Positions 1-10,068 of a stretch of 64,000 nt of DNA are shown here, in pieces (position 1 is the first letter of the stretch; each line of letters opens with the position of its first letter). The stretch is taken from contig JAQMWT010000587.1 of the NCBI GenBank assembly GCA_029834535.1, positions 62,001-126,000 on the forward strand, in the 5' to 3' direction. The translations under genes were made by a program, and so were the position numbers. The notes beneath the pieces were generated by a model. It worked only from the letters and a program-made list of their open reading frames with translations. It ran no database searches and was not told the origin of the DNA. This DNA comes from Chrysophaeum taylorii (lineage: Eukaryota; Sar; Pelagophyceae; Pelagomonadales; Pelagomonadaceae).

Positions 1-1544
1 TGCACCTTTGACACCGCAGGGCCCTAAATCTCGTCTTTTAAAAAGGGCAACAACAACATCAAGAGACAACACGAGCGCAATACTCAGAAGTCTCGGCCAT
101 AGTCCCACATCGCCCTTGTCGATTTTGCCATCTATTCGCGTTTGGCCCGCGATGTGTGGGTTTTCGAAGAAGAAAGCACCAACTATCAAATTCACATCAC
201 CAACATTTTTTTTTTTTTTTAATGGCGAGTACGACGCTCCACGTCATAAGGTGACGGCGCTCCACGGTGATAAGAGCCATCTCATTATAAAATTTGGTTA
301 CGGCGGCTGGACGGCGGCTCGATCTCGCGATCCCACGGTCGTCGCCAAGAGCCACAAAACTACCATCATCACGAGCGTCATCTTGTTGCGCCATTGTGCA
401 CGTCGTTGTTGCTATACGCGACCTGGCGAGGATTGCCATCATCGCCGAAAGCTGGGAATCATTGGTCTTGTTTATTATCCAATGTGGTGTCTGTTTTCGC
501 TTTCGGAGTCGTTTTCCACAGATATTCCAGAACAACACAATATCATTACGCGCCTGCTTCATCAAGAGAAACAAAAAACTTTTTCTCGTGGTAAAAAAAA
601 CGACTACGACTGACAAGGCAATGAGATCGTAGCTTTCCGAACAAAATGCGCCCCGCGATCGTCGCAAAATATGAGGAGAGCCCCGGTCTTGTTCGCGGGC
701 GAATTCGATCAGACACGCGACGAGGGCGTCTTTTGCGATGCCCACGCGTAAGGCTTCATCGACAAACGGGGGGTAGGCCGGCATGGCGCGGTTATTTATG
801 CTCAACGAGCAGCCTGTGGCGTGGGCTGCACGCGAGAGAACCTCGCGGAGGACGACAGTGCCCGATTGGATCACCGGCCAACGCCGCGCCGTGTCGAAGA
901 TCCCCAAGTCCCAAGAGACGGAGCGTGCCTATTTCGGTCGTTGGCACATCGGCTTTAGGGAGTCGTCGCCCTCATTACGCACTCGCCTCTTGGTCACGAG
1001 ATTGAGAAAAACCTGGAAAACTTCGTTTCTCGAAGTCGTGTGGAGGTCAGCAGCAAAGTGGGGCGACCACGCGACGTTGCAATGCCCTGCTGATTATTTT
1101 TGCACGCGGCTAGAAATCACCTCCTAGCGCGAGATACCGACGGTCGTCTATCAAAACCCCGAAAATACGCCCAGATCGACACAAACGAAGCAGGTGAGTC
1201 AATCATCGCGAGCTAATCGTTACAACGCAGCCACACGATGTGACTCTCGTTTCTTGAAATTCCGGGTGGGGTAAACGTTACAGACTCGCGGCCGCCACTA
1301 TACGCAACATATGTTAGCGCGACCGATTTCTTTCGCGCGCCGGTCGGTTGAGCCCCATTGCGTGATATCCAGCAACATCGCCACACTGCGTCTCATTCTC
1401 CATTATGAGTCCGTCAAACCCACCTTGTCGCCGAGCTCCGAGACCAAGTGGGACGAGGGTCCGAGCGCCTATCCCACTTTTCAACTGCGTGTCCGTTCCT
1501 CGCCGAACGGTGCCTTTCGCTAGACATTATCATTCGAGTCAACA
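1..1544. other. Largely unassigned left flank
   Basis: No convincing complete gene is visible. The stretch contains a run of about 15 T near 206-220 and several short unsupported reading frames. The only part with coding-like composition is the candidate exon at 622-928 on the minus strand, listed separately. The last few hundred bases should contain the promoter of the GLDH gene that starts at 1545, but I see no clear TATA box or other site. Confidence 0.4.
622..928 (-). CDS. Candidate exon, unknown protein
   Basis: The minus-strand frame from about 928 down to 622 reads as an evenly composed, protein-like stretch. It contains segments such as WPVIQSGTVVLREVL and VDEALRVGIAKDALVACLIE, which look like alternating helices. 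It has no ATG at its upstream edge. It begins just after an in-frame TAG that could be the end of an intron acceptor, so it may be an internal or terminal exon of a gene with introns. Below 622 the frame becomes biased and unconvincing. I do not recognise the family. It could equally be a chance open frame in GC-rich DNA. Confidence 0.2.
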
Positions 1545-3092
1545 ATGAGTCAGAGATGGCGTCTTAGTTTTCTGGGGCGCGCGGCTGCCCTTGGCTGTGC
1601 GACGTGGTATCCGGCGGCGTTGCTCGATGATGAAGAGGAGATCGTGAACTGGTCGGGGACCCACGCATGCCGGCCGCGCGTCGTATACGCGCCCGAGTCG
1701 ACGTCGGAGGCGGCGGCGATCGTCGCCAAGCATCACGCCGAGCGTCGGCCCGTCCGGCCGTGCGGGTCGGCGCTGTCGCCCAACGGGCTCGCATTCTCGG
1801 AGGCCGGCATGCTCAACATGGCGTTGTGCGACCGCGTCTTGGAAGTTGACGCCGAGCGGCGGCTCGTGCGCGCGGAGGCTGGCGCGCGCGTCGAGCAGGT
1901 GCTGGAGGCGTTGGCGCCGCACGGACTGACGCTCGAGAACCTCGCTTCCATAGCCGCGCAGCAGATCGGGGGCTTCGTGCAGGTGGGCGCCCACGGCACG
2001 GGCGCGACGCTGCCGCCGGTCGACGAGCAGGTCGTGGCGATGCGCGTCGCGACGCCGGCTCGGGGGATCGTCGAGCTCCGGCCCGATGACCCCGACTTTG
2101 CCATGTGCCGCGTCGGGCTCGGGGCGTGCGGGGTCGTCTTGGAGGCGACGCTGCGGTGCGTGCCAAAGCACCTCGTGCGCGAGCGCGTGGAGGTGTTGAG
2201 CCGTCAGGAAGCCGTCGCTCGTCGCGACGCGATAATTCGCGATAACCGCCACGCGCGCTATATGTGGATCCCGCACGTCGACGCCGTCGTGTGCGTCACC
2301 AACAACCCCACGCTTCCGCCACCGCTGGGGGACGGCCAGGGATGCCCGCCACCTCCGTTGGAACGCCGGCTCGAGCCCCTGAGGACGTTACTCTACGACC
2401 TCTCCGGACGCGACGGCGACGGCCTGAACTTCGCCGAGCTTCGGGACGAGCTCCTCAAGCTTGGTCCTTTGGACCTAGCGCACGTGCGGCGCGTGAACGA
2501 GGCCGAGGCCGAGTTCTGGCGGAGGAGCCAGGGCGTCGACGTGGCCGACAGCTCTCTCAAGCTCAACTTTGAGTGCGGCGGCCAGCAGTGGGTCAACGAG
2601 TGCTGCTTTCCCACCGGGACACTCGCCGCCCCCGACGGCGCGGACCTCCGCTTCATGCTCGATTTGCTCGCGGTGATCGAAGCCGAGGGTATACCCGCGC
2701 CCGCCCCGATCGAGCAGCGCTGGACGGCCGCCTCCCGGAGCCCCATGTCGCCCGCGTCTTCGTCGGACGACCAGGAGGTCTTCTCCTGGGTCGGGATCAT
2801 CATGTACCTCTCCGACGACCACACTCGAGGTGAGGTGACGGCGGCTTTCGACGAGTACAAACAGCGCTGCGAGGACCTCCTCTGGCCGCGCTACGGCGCC
2901 GTCGAGCACTGGGCTAAGATCGAGCTCCCCAGAGACGAAGCCCACGCCGCGCGCGTCCGAGCGCGCCTTGCCGCCCGCTTCCCTACCCACGCTTTCGCCG
3001 CCGCCCGCGCCCGCCTTGACCCCCACTCGATCCTCACGAACCCCCTCCTAGACGCCGTCATGCCGCCCCCTGCCCAGTCGTCATCGTCCTAA
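1545..3092 (+). CDS. GLDH: L-galactono-1,4-lactone dehydrogenase
   Basis: This enzyme makes the last step of plant-type ascorbate synthesis, oxidising L-galactono-1,4-lactone. In plants it sits on the inner mitochondrial membrane, passes electrons to cytochrome c and also helps complex I assembly. The 515-residue protein follows plant GLDH from end to end. An early NWSGTH box leads into the FAD-binding VAO fold with RPCGSALSPNG, then ASIAAQQIGGFVQVGAHGTG, PPVDEQVVAMRVATPARG, the substrate-side CGGQQWVNECCFP, the PAPAPIEQRWTA box with its Glu-Arg pair, and the C-terminal HWAKIELP and LDPHSIL boxes. The flavin-attaching His of animal gulonolactone oxidase is absent (SAL at that site), as expected for non-covalent FAD in GLDH. 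The N terminus is short and basic and hydrophobic, possibly a mitochondrial presequence. The ATG at 1545 opens the frame. Confidence 0.93.
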   Translation: MSQRWRLSFLGRAAALGCATWYPAALLDDEEEIVNWSGTHACRPRVVYAPESTSEAAAIVAKHHAERRPVRPCGSALSPNGLAFSEAGMLNMALCDRVLEVDAERRLVRAEAGARVEQVLEALAPHGLTLENLASIAAQQIGGFVQVGAHGTGATLPPVDEQVVAMRVATPARGIVELRPDDPDFAMCRVGLGACGVVLEATLRCVPKHLVRERVEVLSRQEAVARRDAIIRDNRHARYMWIPHVDAVVCVTNNPTLPPPLGDGQGCPPPPLERRLEPLRTLLYDLSGRDGDGLNFAELRDELLKLGPLDLAHVRRVNEAEAEFWRRSQGVDVADSSLKLNFECGGQQWVNECCFPTGTLAAPDGADLRFMLDLLAVIEAEGIPAPAPIEQRWTAASRSPMSPASSSDDQEVFSWVGIIMYLSDDHTRGEVTAAFDEYKQRCEDLLWPRYGAVEHWAKIELPRDEAHAARVRARLAARFPTHAFAAARARLDPHSILTNPLLDAVMPPPAQSSSS

Positions 3093-3113
3093 AAAAGTCA
3101 ACCAACCTTGCTG

Positions 3114-4403
3114 ATGATGATTCGAACCCGGCGCACCAAGAGGGCGCGGGCGGGGCGGCTCGCCGTCCTCGTGCTGACGAGCGACGACATGTCGCCGGTG
3201 ATCCTCTCGTTGTGTGGGCGCGCGGTTTGCGCGTCGCGCCTCGAAATTGCCCTATCCCGATCCGGAATTCGCCTCCGCCGAGTGCTCCTCGGTGGGCTCA
3301 TGAACGAGCTCCTTGCCGCGCGGTCCCCCTGCTGTTCGCGGCGCGGCCTCGCGTACGTCGAGCGGTGGCTGGGCCGTCTCGGCGAGCGCGGCCAGCTCCT
3401 CGTACGGTGGCTGCGGCTCGGCGCGTGTTCTCACGGCATCGCGCGCGTCAGACCCGCGTGGGTCGAGGCCGAGGAGACCGTCGCGCTCGTGTCGCTCCCG
3501 GTGGTCGGGTCGCGCCACCGCCGGGTCGTCTTCGCGGTGGGTGCCTCCAACCGCAATCTCTGCGATGCGGGATGCTGGTGCACGGGCAAGGTCACTCACA
3601 CCGTCTGGGCCTTCGTGCCCGCGGAGAGACGGAGGCAGCCCAAGCGTCGCGCCAAGTCCGCCACCTTAACGCCCCTCGTGGGCTTTGCCGCGCTCTATGG
3701 AGAGGGCGCCGACCGCGCGCCCGCCCTCTGGTCCCCGTCCCCCTCCGCGTGCGAACGCGTATCGAGAGCCATCGGAATTTGCGAAGATGACCTCGGCTTT
3801 GTCGTCAAATTTTTGTTCGTTGCCGCCTCGGACAACGGCGCAACGCGTTGGACCCAACTCGAGCAGGCCCACAAGGACGGCATCGAAAACGACGACGACG
3901 ACGACGACGACGTCATTTCCCTCGCCGACCTATTTCCCACTCTCCTATCGGATGATGAGGAGGAGGAGGACGACGACGAGGAGCAGCAGCGGCAGTCTCC
4001 CCACTACCCAGAGGGGTGTCGCTCGGACCACGCCGCACGCGACTTTCCGATGCTGCGGGGTTCGGAGACCTCCTCGAAAACCTACCTCCTCCACTCCTGG
4101 GACGACGATGGCGTCACGCCCAGGCAACTCCTCCGCCGCACGGCCGAACGCCTCGAGTACGAGCTCCCGGACGCGCGCAAGTCCGACCTGACGAGGCTCA
4201 CGGCTGCGCTCGCCAACTGGACTACGACCACCCAGCAGCAGCTCCAGGAGGACGATGACCTCGTCGACGCCTGTTTCGCGACTGCCTTCTCCGCCTCAAC
4301 CTCCTGGAAGCGACGGAGGAGGCGCTGGGGAACCTCCGCCACCTCCCTCTTCAATTTTGACGGGGAGGAAGACGACGACCTCGAGGCGTTTTTCTTCGCG
4401 TGA
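3114..4403 (+). CDS. Acidic hypothetical protein
   Basis: A 429-residue frame that starts at the ATG pair 3114/3117, only 21 bp after the GLDH stop codon and on the same strand. The first half is basic with several cysteines (for example CDAGCWCTGK near residues 155-164). The second half carries a long Asp run near residue 265 and an Asp/Glu run near residue 285, then a C-terminal region rich in charged residues that ends in FFFA. I do not recognise a domain. Codon use matches the neighbouring genes, which supports coding. The very short gap to GLDH means that its promoter lies inside GLDH or that the two are transcribed together. Possible nuclear or chromatin role from the acidic runs is only a guess. 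Confidence 0.6.
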   Translation: MMIRTRRTKRARAGRLAVLVLTSDDMSPVILSLCGRAVCASRLEIALSRSGIRLRRVLLGGLMNELLAARSPCCSRRGLAYVERWLGRLGERGQLLVRWLRLGACSHGIARVRPAWVEAEETVALVSLPVVGSRHRRVVFAVGASNRNLCDAGCWCTGKVTHTVWAFVPAERRRQPKRRAKSATLTPLVGFAALYGEGADRAPALWSPSPSACERVSRAIGICEDDLGFVVKFLFVAASDNGATRWTQLEQAHKDGIENDDDDDDDVISLADLFPTLLSDDEEEEDDDEEQQRQSPHYPEGCRSDHAARDFPMLRGSETSSKTYLLHSWDDDGVTPRQLLRRTAERLEYELPDARKSDLTRLTAALANWTTTTQQQLQEDDDLVDACFATAFSASTSWKRRRRRWGTSATSLFNFDGEEDDDLEAFFFA

Positions 4404-4881
4404 AGATGAACAAGAAGAAAGTCAAGAAGAGAGAGAGCCCCTTTTTTTGAGAACCGAAGCAAGTCCCGGGTCTTGGGTTTTCCAGAGCCGACGGTGACAA
4501 ATAAATTAAATGGGGAGGAGAGCACGCGCGGCGGGATCAGGGGGAGACAATGGAGTAGCCGAGCCACGAGCGAACCATGATGGCCACGGCGAGGTCGGCG
4601 GGTGTGGCTGGAGGAGGGGGAGGAGGAGAGATTTCGCGTAGCAGATCGGTCGCGCCTCGCGGCGAGCCGTCGGGACCTGCTTGACTGTCGTGTGCTCTTC
4701 ACGCCGCGTTCTCTTCGTACTTGTTTCGAGCCCACTTAATAAATTCCCTGTTCATCCACAAGGTCACCAGCATGTCCAGCTCCTCGAGCCCTTCGAGCCT
4801 CGTGTCATGTCCGGAAAGTAGCCATACTCCTGGTTGCCTTGCCTTGGATTCGCGTGTAGAGCTTGCCGACCTTGAGCATCA
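4404..4881. other. Gene-poor spacer
   Basis: No gene is supported here. The sequence has several purine-rich stretches just after the hypothetical gene and then merges into the 3' side of the transposase-like relic that reads on the minus strand. Confidence 0.4.
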
Positions 4882-6304
4882 TCAGGTCCAAGAGCTTGAG
4901 ATCCTGGAGGTTTTGGAGAAATCCGGGAGGTCATCAGGAAATTCCTTGAGCCAATCGATGCTGCGAGCGTACTGGACCCACTTCATGAAGACGCGTTCGA
5001 ACTCCACATTGAAGTCCGGCATCGCCCCCTCCGATTCCCCAGTTTGCTGCTGCTGCTGCCGCTCCTTGGGCTGAGGAATGGCTTCAGCCCAGCAGTCGGG
5101 CTCGACTTCGTCAGCTTCATCCGAGTCGGACGCCAGTGCCGTCGCAGATGCAGCCCGTTCCGGCGCCTCCAATGATGCCGCCACCGTCGCAGCCGCGGCT
5201 GCAGAGTCAGCTACGTTGGCTTCCTTTGCCCGGTGGCACCAAAATGCGGTCCAAGCATATTCCACGTACATCTTCTTGTGGCTGGCCTTTGCCTCGTCCG
5301 ACTCGTCTTGATTGTCGAATGCTTTAAAAACCAGCCGTAGGTCCAAGAGCATGGCAGCCTAAAACACTTCACTCACTTAGGACGTGACACAAATTGAAAC
5401 CTGGCAGGCGCTTAGTCTTATCCGCGATGGTACCGCCATCACGAAGGCCCTCGCCGAACTGGTTGGTTGTCACGGGCCTTATCAAAGCAGATGGTGATGA
5501 CGTGAGTCAGGAGCTCGACAAAGTTCGTGAACTCGCCCCGAACGTAGTAGGTGAGTGCCCTGCACGTCAAGTACTTGCACTCGCCGCGCCCCCCACCAGC
5601 ATTGTAGTACCCGACGAGCACGTCCTGGAAGAACTCGTCCTCGAAGTTGGAGGACTTCGAAACGTGGCATTTGCCGTAGACGTAGAAGTGTGCCGTCTTA
5701 GCGAGGGCCAACGACATCTTGTCGTTGTTGCCTTTCAGCACGAATGAGTCGAGCGTCCCCGGGCGTACCTCCGCCGCGATCACTCTGCTAGCCGCGCTCG
5801 CGTCACCGGCCGCGACGTTGAGCGCCTCCTGGATCCCTGTCTGCCTCTCATGGACTTGCTTGCACTTTTTCCCGCCGATGTCCGACTGCGGGTGCTCCTT
5901 GGCGAAGTGCTCGATAGTCTCGATCGTGTTCCAGCAACTCTTCTTTTTGTTGTACTGCAGCCTCAGCAATGCGTAGCACATGCCGGTGTCGTCCTGGTTC
6001 AAGCACGCGTGCGTCTTCTTGGACTAGTTGGCGTGCGGCTTCAGGCACTCGGGGTGGTCGCCCTTGAGGCGCTTGACCACGCCCCGGACGCTGCTCTTCT
6101 GGCCCCGTCGCTTAACGTTGCCCTCCTTTCTTGGCGTGTTGTCGTCGTACTGGTCCCTAGCACGAAGGCGTTGCCGTCCTCCTCCTCACCGTCGTCATCC
6201 GCACCACCCTCGCTCTCATCCTCCACATTGTGGCACGCCACCGGAGGTGACTGCTCCGCGTCGGCCGGCCTGGCCGTCGCATCCGGGGTCCGTAACGCAG
6301 ACAT
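4882..6304 (-). mobile_element. Decayed BED/hAT-like transposase relic
   Basis: Reading the minus strand from about 6300 downward, an acidic leader is followed by a Lys/Arg-rich stretch and a BED-like zinc-finger pattern (Cys residues, then NTIETIEHFAKEH, matching the Asn-Thr...His...His end of BED fingers). Next come GTLDSFV, then a helical segment containing LTCRALTYYVRGEF, and after a break a 156-residue frame (5352 to 4882) with poly-Ala, acidic and Gln-rich linkers. The layout of an N-terminal BED finger followed by a helical body is typical of hAT transposase genes. An in-frame stop lies just before the finger, and frame changes separate the parts, so it is not a working gene. No terminal inverted repeats or target duplication were found. 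A decayed host zinc-finger gene is the alternative. Confidence 0.4.
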
Positions 6305-6599
6305 ATTCTACAGGCTTTTGCCACAGCCATCGATTTGGTCGACTTGGGTGACGTACCGGGCGGTTTTCCGTGATGTAAAATGTACTTTACCATCTGGCGC
6401 AACTATAAAGTAGTAGTAAAAATAAAGTAAAATAAGTAAAGTTAAATGAATTTAGTATTTTTTTTTACAAACGTTTGACTACATCCACAACCCAAAGATC
6501 CGCCAGCGCATTCCGTTAGGCCCTCGCTCCTGCGACGCACGAAGCTCCTCAGTCCGCTCGAAGCGCATCGCAGCGGTGCGAGCTCGCCCGAAAGACACT

Positions 6600-7370
6600 T
6601 CAAGTGCTTGGTCGTTCGGAGGGCGCAAAATTTAGCGATCGGCGTCTTATTTTTATGCCCGAAGTGCCCTGAACACCAAAACCTCTGTCGTTACACAAGT
6701 GGCTTGAAAAGTCACAAACGTAGCCAAGGGACGAGGCGATGGCGCCAAAGAAGCGGGGCCAAGCCCCAAGTCGGCGCGGGAGAAGCGCCAGGCGGCCAAG
6801 GCGAAGCCTGTGTGCAAGTTCAACGCGAATACGGCGTCGGCGTAGAATGAGAAGAAGCGGCGTGCGCAGCAGATATATCTTCGCGGAAGTCGTCAGGTAC
6901 TGTCATGAGAGCGGCGTCGGGGCGAAGAGGTGCTTGACCAAACACCCGAAGTAGAAGGGCGTCGCCACCGCGAAGCAGCTCCAGGACCAGCTTAAGGGGC
7001 AGGTGGTCTTCCAGGAGAGACGCTGAGGTGCACGTGCGCCGAGACCAATTGCTCCTCACGGAGATCGAAGTGAGCGCGCTGGTGGACTGGGTGCTCCAGG
7101 CGAGCCGGGTACAGGATGCGGTCGGCAACGAGAAGACCGGCGTCAAGGTGCGCCAGATCTTACTAGCGTGGCGGGTCCAGGACCGCAAGGGCGGCCGCTA
7201 GCCCGTGAGCTTCAACCAAAGTACGCTGCCTACGGGATTCTCTGGGGCAAGTTGCCCTTAAGCAAGTTCTTCACCAACTTCTACGCTCGGCACTCGACTA
7301 TTTAACCAAGAAGGTCCAGCAGAAGATGTAAGCCAAGCGCGCCGTGATAAACTGCAACGAGGCGGTGGAG
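6600..7370 (+). mobile_element. Decayed pogo/CENP-B-like transposase relic
   Basis: The plus strand contains separated pieces of a DNA-binding transposase N terminus. First is a short Cys/His segment (LCPKCPEHQNLCRYTSGLKS). A basic stretch follows, then LLLTEIEVSALVDWVLQAS, which resembles the helix-turn-helix pattern of CENP-B/pogo transposases (Leu-Thr...Glu...Leu-val-x-Trp-Ile). After that comes FFTNFYARHST, like the Trp/Phe...Phe-x-x-Arg-His box that follows the helix-turn-helix in this family. Stops and frame changes interrupt the reading, and no DDE catalytic domain is visible. It is a plain DNA-transposon remnant. Element ends were not found. Confidence 0.35.
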
Positions 7371-7933
7371 AAGCACTCCGAGGGCATCCGTGGTCCTCCC
7401 GGGCGCAGGCAGCGGCCTCGTCGGCATCCAAGCTGGAGCAACGCGCTGGAGTCTCTGTTGATGATAGGGTGGTGGTGTCTGACGCAGGTTGTTCGTACAA
7501 AGCTCGAGAGATTTCTCTACTCTCACGTTGGGCCTTTGGACCACCCTTGGGGACTTGCTCGCCGTCCTTATTGATTGATCGTCGGAGAAGAATAGAAGTC
7601 GATGCGCCATCGCATGGCGATGTGCGTTGGCTACGATGATATCCATCCTGTGGCGTCGGTCCGTTGAAGACGAAAGAAAGCGCCGACGACGACGACGGTG
7701 CCGCGCCATCGTCGCAACCACCTTTTTGATGTTCGGGCGGAGCACCATCGGAAGGTTCGGTGAAGGTTCGATTATCGGGCGTTCTTGGAAAATTCATATC
7801 CGTTGTGAAAAATAAATACCGTAAAAATCTATGTTCACGAAAACCCAAGGATTTCGAAGGAAAGATTGGTAGTAGCGGTACAAAGTTGTAAAGAGAGAGA
7901 TTAACCACGCACCCCCAGAAGAGAAGTACGACC

Positions 7934-9652
7934 ATGAGCGCTATGGTGAGCATGACGATGAGCCTCGGAGAGCCTTTGCCGTTTGTGAAGATCGCGAGCG
8001 AGGAGGAGAAGGGGGCGTTGGAAGCGTTTCGCGTGAATTACGCGTCGTACCGGCTCGGAGCGATACGAGGCGCCAAGGGCGAAGTCACGACGCTCGACGG
8101 GAACAAGGAGAACGAAGCCAAGTTGTATCGCGAGCTCGCGCAGGCGAACAAGGCGCTCGCTGAGGCGCGCTTGAAGGTTTCCGAGCTCCTCAACACGACG
8201 CGAGATCTTGAAGCCGTGCGGGCGGCGTACGCAACGTCGGACGACAATCTCGACGACGGGCAGCGGGCGTCGCGCGCGAGGCTTCGTACCGACATCGAGT
8301 TCCGGATGAATCAGCGCATGTCGCGCGTCGAAGCGGCGATCAAGGACGTCCGGGGGAAGGCGGGGAAGGGACACATCGCGGCTTCGCAGTACCAGTTCAC
8401 GACGGGCGCGCCCGTGCGCACCGACGTGCTGGTCGCGCGAGGAGTCGTTCGTCACCCCGAAGACGCCGCCTTCGAGATCATCCCGACGGTGTCGGCGAGC
8501 TCGCCTATCTTTGTGTTCACGGACGAGACGGTCAACTCGTTGTATGGCGAAAATTTTGTCGAGGGGTTCAAGGCGCTGGGATACGCCGTACACAAGATCG
8601 TCGTTCCCGACGGCGAGGACGCCAAGACCCTCGACGTCTTCTCGTCCCTCGCGGACCGGGTGTTGTCGATCGGCATCGATAAGTACTCGGTCTTGGTGTC
8701 GCTGGGGGGCGGCGCCGTGGCTAACGTCTGCGGCTTCATCGCATCGACGCTCCACCGCGGCATCGGTCTCGTCCACTTCCCGACGACGCTTCTCGCGCAG
8801 TGCGACGCCGCGATTTCCCACAAGCAAGCGGTTAACGCCCCCCACGGCAAGAACCTCGTGGGATCCTATTACGCGCCGATCAAGATCATCGTCGACCCGG
8901 ACGTTCTCCAGACCCTTGAGGACTGGTTGTTGCCCGACGGCATGGGCGAGATCGTCAAGCACGCGCTCTGCCAGGACGACCTCCTCCTGCAGATGCTCGA
9001 CGAGTACGACGGCGCAATGTCCGACCCAGACTTTCTCGAGAGGGTCACGCGCCGCACCATCGAGCTCAAGTGCGAGGTCATCGACGTCGACCCCAAGGAA
9101 AAACGCGAAGCCGTCGTCCTGATCTATGGCCACGAGCTCGCGCACGCGATCGAGACAGTCTCGCACAGGCCCGGCTCCCTCTGCTGCCTCTCGCACGGCC
9201 AGGCGGTGGCGATCGGCTGCGTCGTCTCCGCCCGCGTCTCGGTGGCCCTTGGCTGCTGCGACCCCTCGGTCATCCAGCGCACGATTGACCTCTGCGAGAA
9301 GTACCATCTTCCGACCCGCATTCCCCCGGACCAGTCCATCGACGCGATCATGAAGGCCCTGCGCAAGACCAAAATTTACACGGCCGAGGGCTGCCAGTTT
9401 GCCTTGCTCGAGCGTATCGGACGCCTCTTCAACGTTGACATGGAGTACCACCTGCCCGTCAGCGACGATGTCATTCGCGCTGCCACCCAGGAGACGATGG
9501 CACCCCCTGGCACCGTCATCATGGGTGTCGGTTCCTCGGGCTTCCTTCGCCGTAAGAAAGTCTCGAAGAATGACCTCATCGAAGCGGCAGACAACAACGT
9601 CCCGGGCTCCGGTTGGACTCTCGAACAAGGCAATGCCCCCCACGCCTGCTAA
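7934..9652 (+). CDS. DHQ-synthase-fold sugar phosphate cyclase
   Basis: A 572-residue member of the sugar phosphate cyclase superfamily, NAD- and metal-dependent enzymes that turn sugar phosphates into carbocycles. Residues about 1-150 form an extension with a predicted coiled coil (ENEAKLYRELAQANKALAE region). The catalytic part then shows the NAD loop LGGGAVANVCGF (about 257), the HFPTTLLAQCDA box, the lysine motif KQAVNAPHGKNLVGSYYAP, and the metal ligands Glu in GMGEIVKHAL (about 340), His in IYGHELAHAIE (about 400) and His in LSHGQAVAIG (about 420). DHQ synthase usually has KTAVN or KTGVN. KQAVN with a YGH box recalls 2-deoxy-scyllo-inosose synthases, so this is probably not the shikimate enzyme. 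The subfamily assignment is from memory of motifs and is uncertain. The ATG at 7934 is the first in frame. Confidence 0.8.
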   Translation: MSAMVSMTMSLGEPLPFVKIASEEEKGALEAFRVNYASYRLGAIRGAKGEVTTLDGNKENEAKLYRELAQANKALAEARLKVSELLNTTRDLEAVRAAYATSDDNLDDGQRASRARLRTDIEFRMNQRMSRVEAAIKDVRGKAGKGHIAASQYQFTTGAPVRTDVLVARGVVRHPEDAAFEIIPTVSASSPIFVFTDETVNSLYGENFVEGFKALGYAVHKIVVPDGEDAKTLDVFSSLADRVLSIGIDKYSVLVSLGGGAVANVCGFIASTLHRGIGLVHFPTTLLAQCDAAISHKQAVNAPHGKNLVGSYYAPIKIIVDPDVLQTLEDWLLPDGMGEIVKHALCQDDLLLQMLDEYDGAMSDPDFLERVTRRTIELKCEVIDVDPKEKREAVVLIYGHELAHAIETVSHRPGSLCCLSHGQAVAIGCVVSARVSVALGCCDPSVIQRTIDLCEKYHLPTRIPPDQSIDAIMKALRKTKIYTAEGCQFALLERIGRLFNVDMEYHLPVSDDVIRAATQETMAPPGTVIMGVGSSGFLRRKKVSKNDLIEAADNNVPGSGWTLEQGNAPHAC

Positions 9653-10041
9653 CCGCAACACCCCGATGACGGACGGACGGACGGACGGACGAGCAGGCCA
9701 GACAGGCACCATGGCGTGGTTTGTGTTGCACGACAAAGTCTAGTGCACCACCGACCGACACGACCCACCAACCCCATACCAACCCCATTGGCTGAGCGGT
9801 GCGCGCTTTCCTTATCCAACAATGCGCTACACTCTACGACAACATTTCCTCATTTCATATCGCCCGTATGACGACGATGATGATGATGATGGTGATGTGT
9901 GCATGAGATCTCACATCGACTTCCTGCCTGGGTGTCCCGCTGCTCAATTTAACAGGACGACAGTTTTTTAAACATACTTTAGCCATATGCACGAGAATAA
10001 TAATGGGAGGCAGTATATCTTTCGGCGGTCGAGAGATTAAT

Positions 10042-10068
10042 CTCCAAGCGGTAGCGCAGTGCTTGGAG
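10042..10068 (+). other. Small perfect stem-loop
   Basis: CTCCAAGC is followed by an 11-nt loop and its exact complement GCTTGGAG. A T run follows a few bases later (attttta). The arrangement resembles a small structured RNA end or a Pol III-type stop, but no A/B box or known RNA family is recognised. Confidence 0.25.

Noticed and set aside
3100-3140. Possible tRNA T-arm (GGTTCGAATC on the minus strand)
   Set aside because: The flanking bases do not pair into a T-stem or acceptor stem, and the stretch is part of a coding frame.
7934-9652. Canonical shikimate-pathway DHQ synthase
   Set aside because: The KQAVN and IYGHELAHAIE boxes and the long extension do not fit. The exact subfamily remains open.
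7901-9736. Long open frame antisense to the sugar phosphate cyclase (about 610 codons)
   Set aside because: It is an Arg/Val/Asp-rich shadow of a GC-rich gene and shows no domain.
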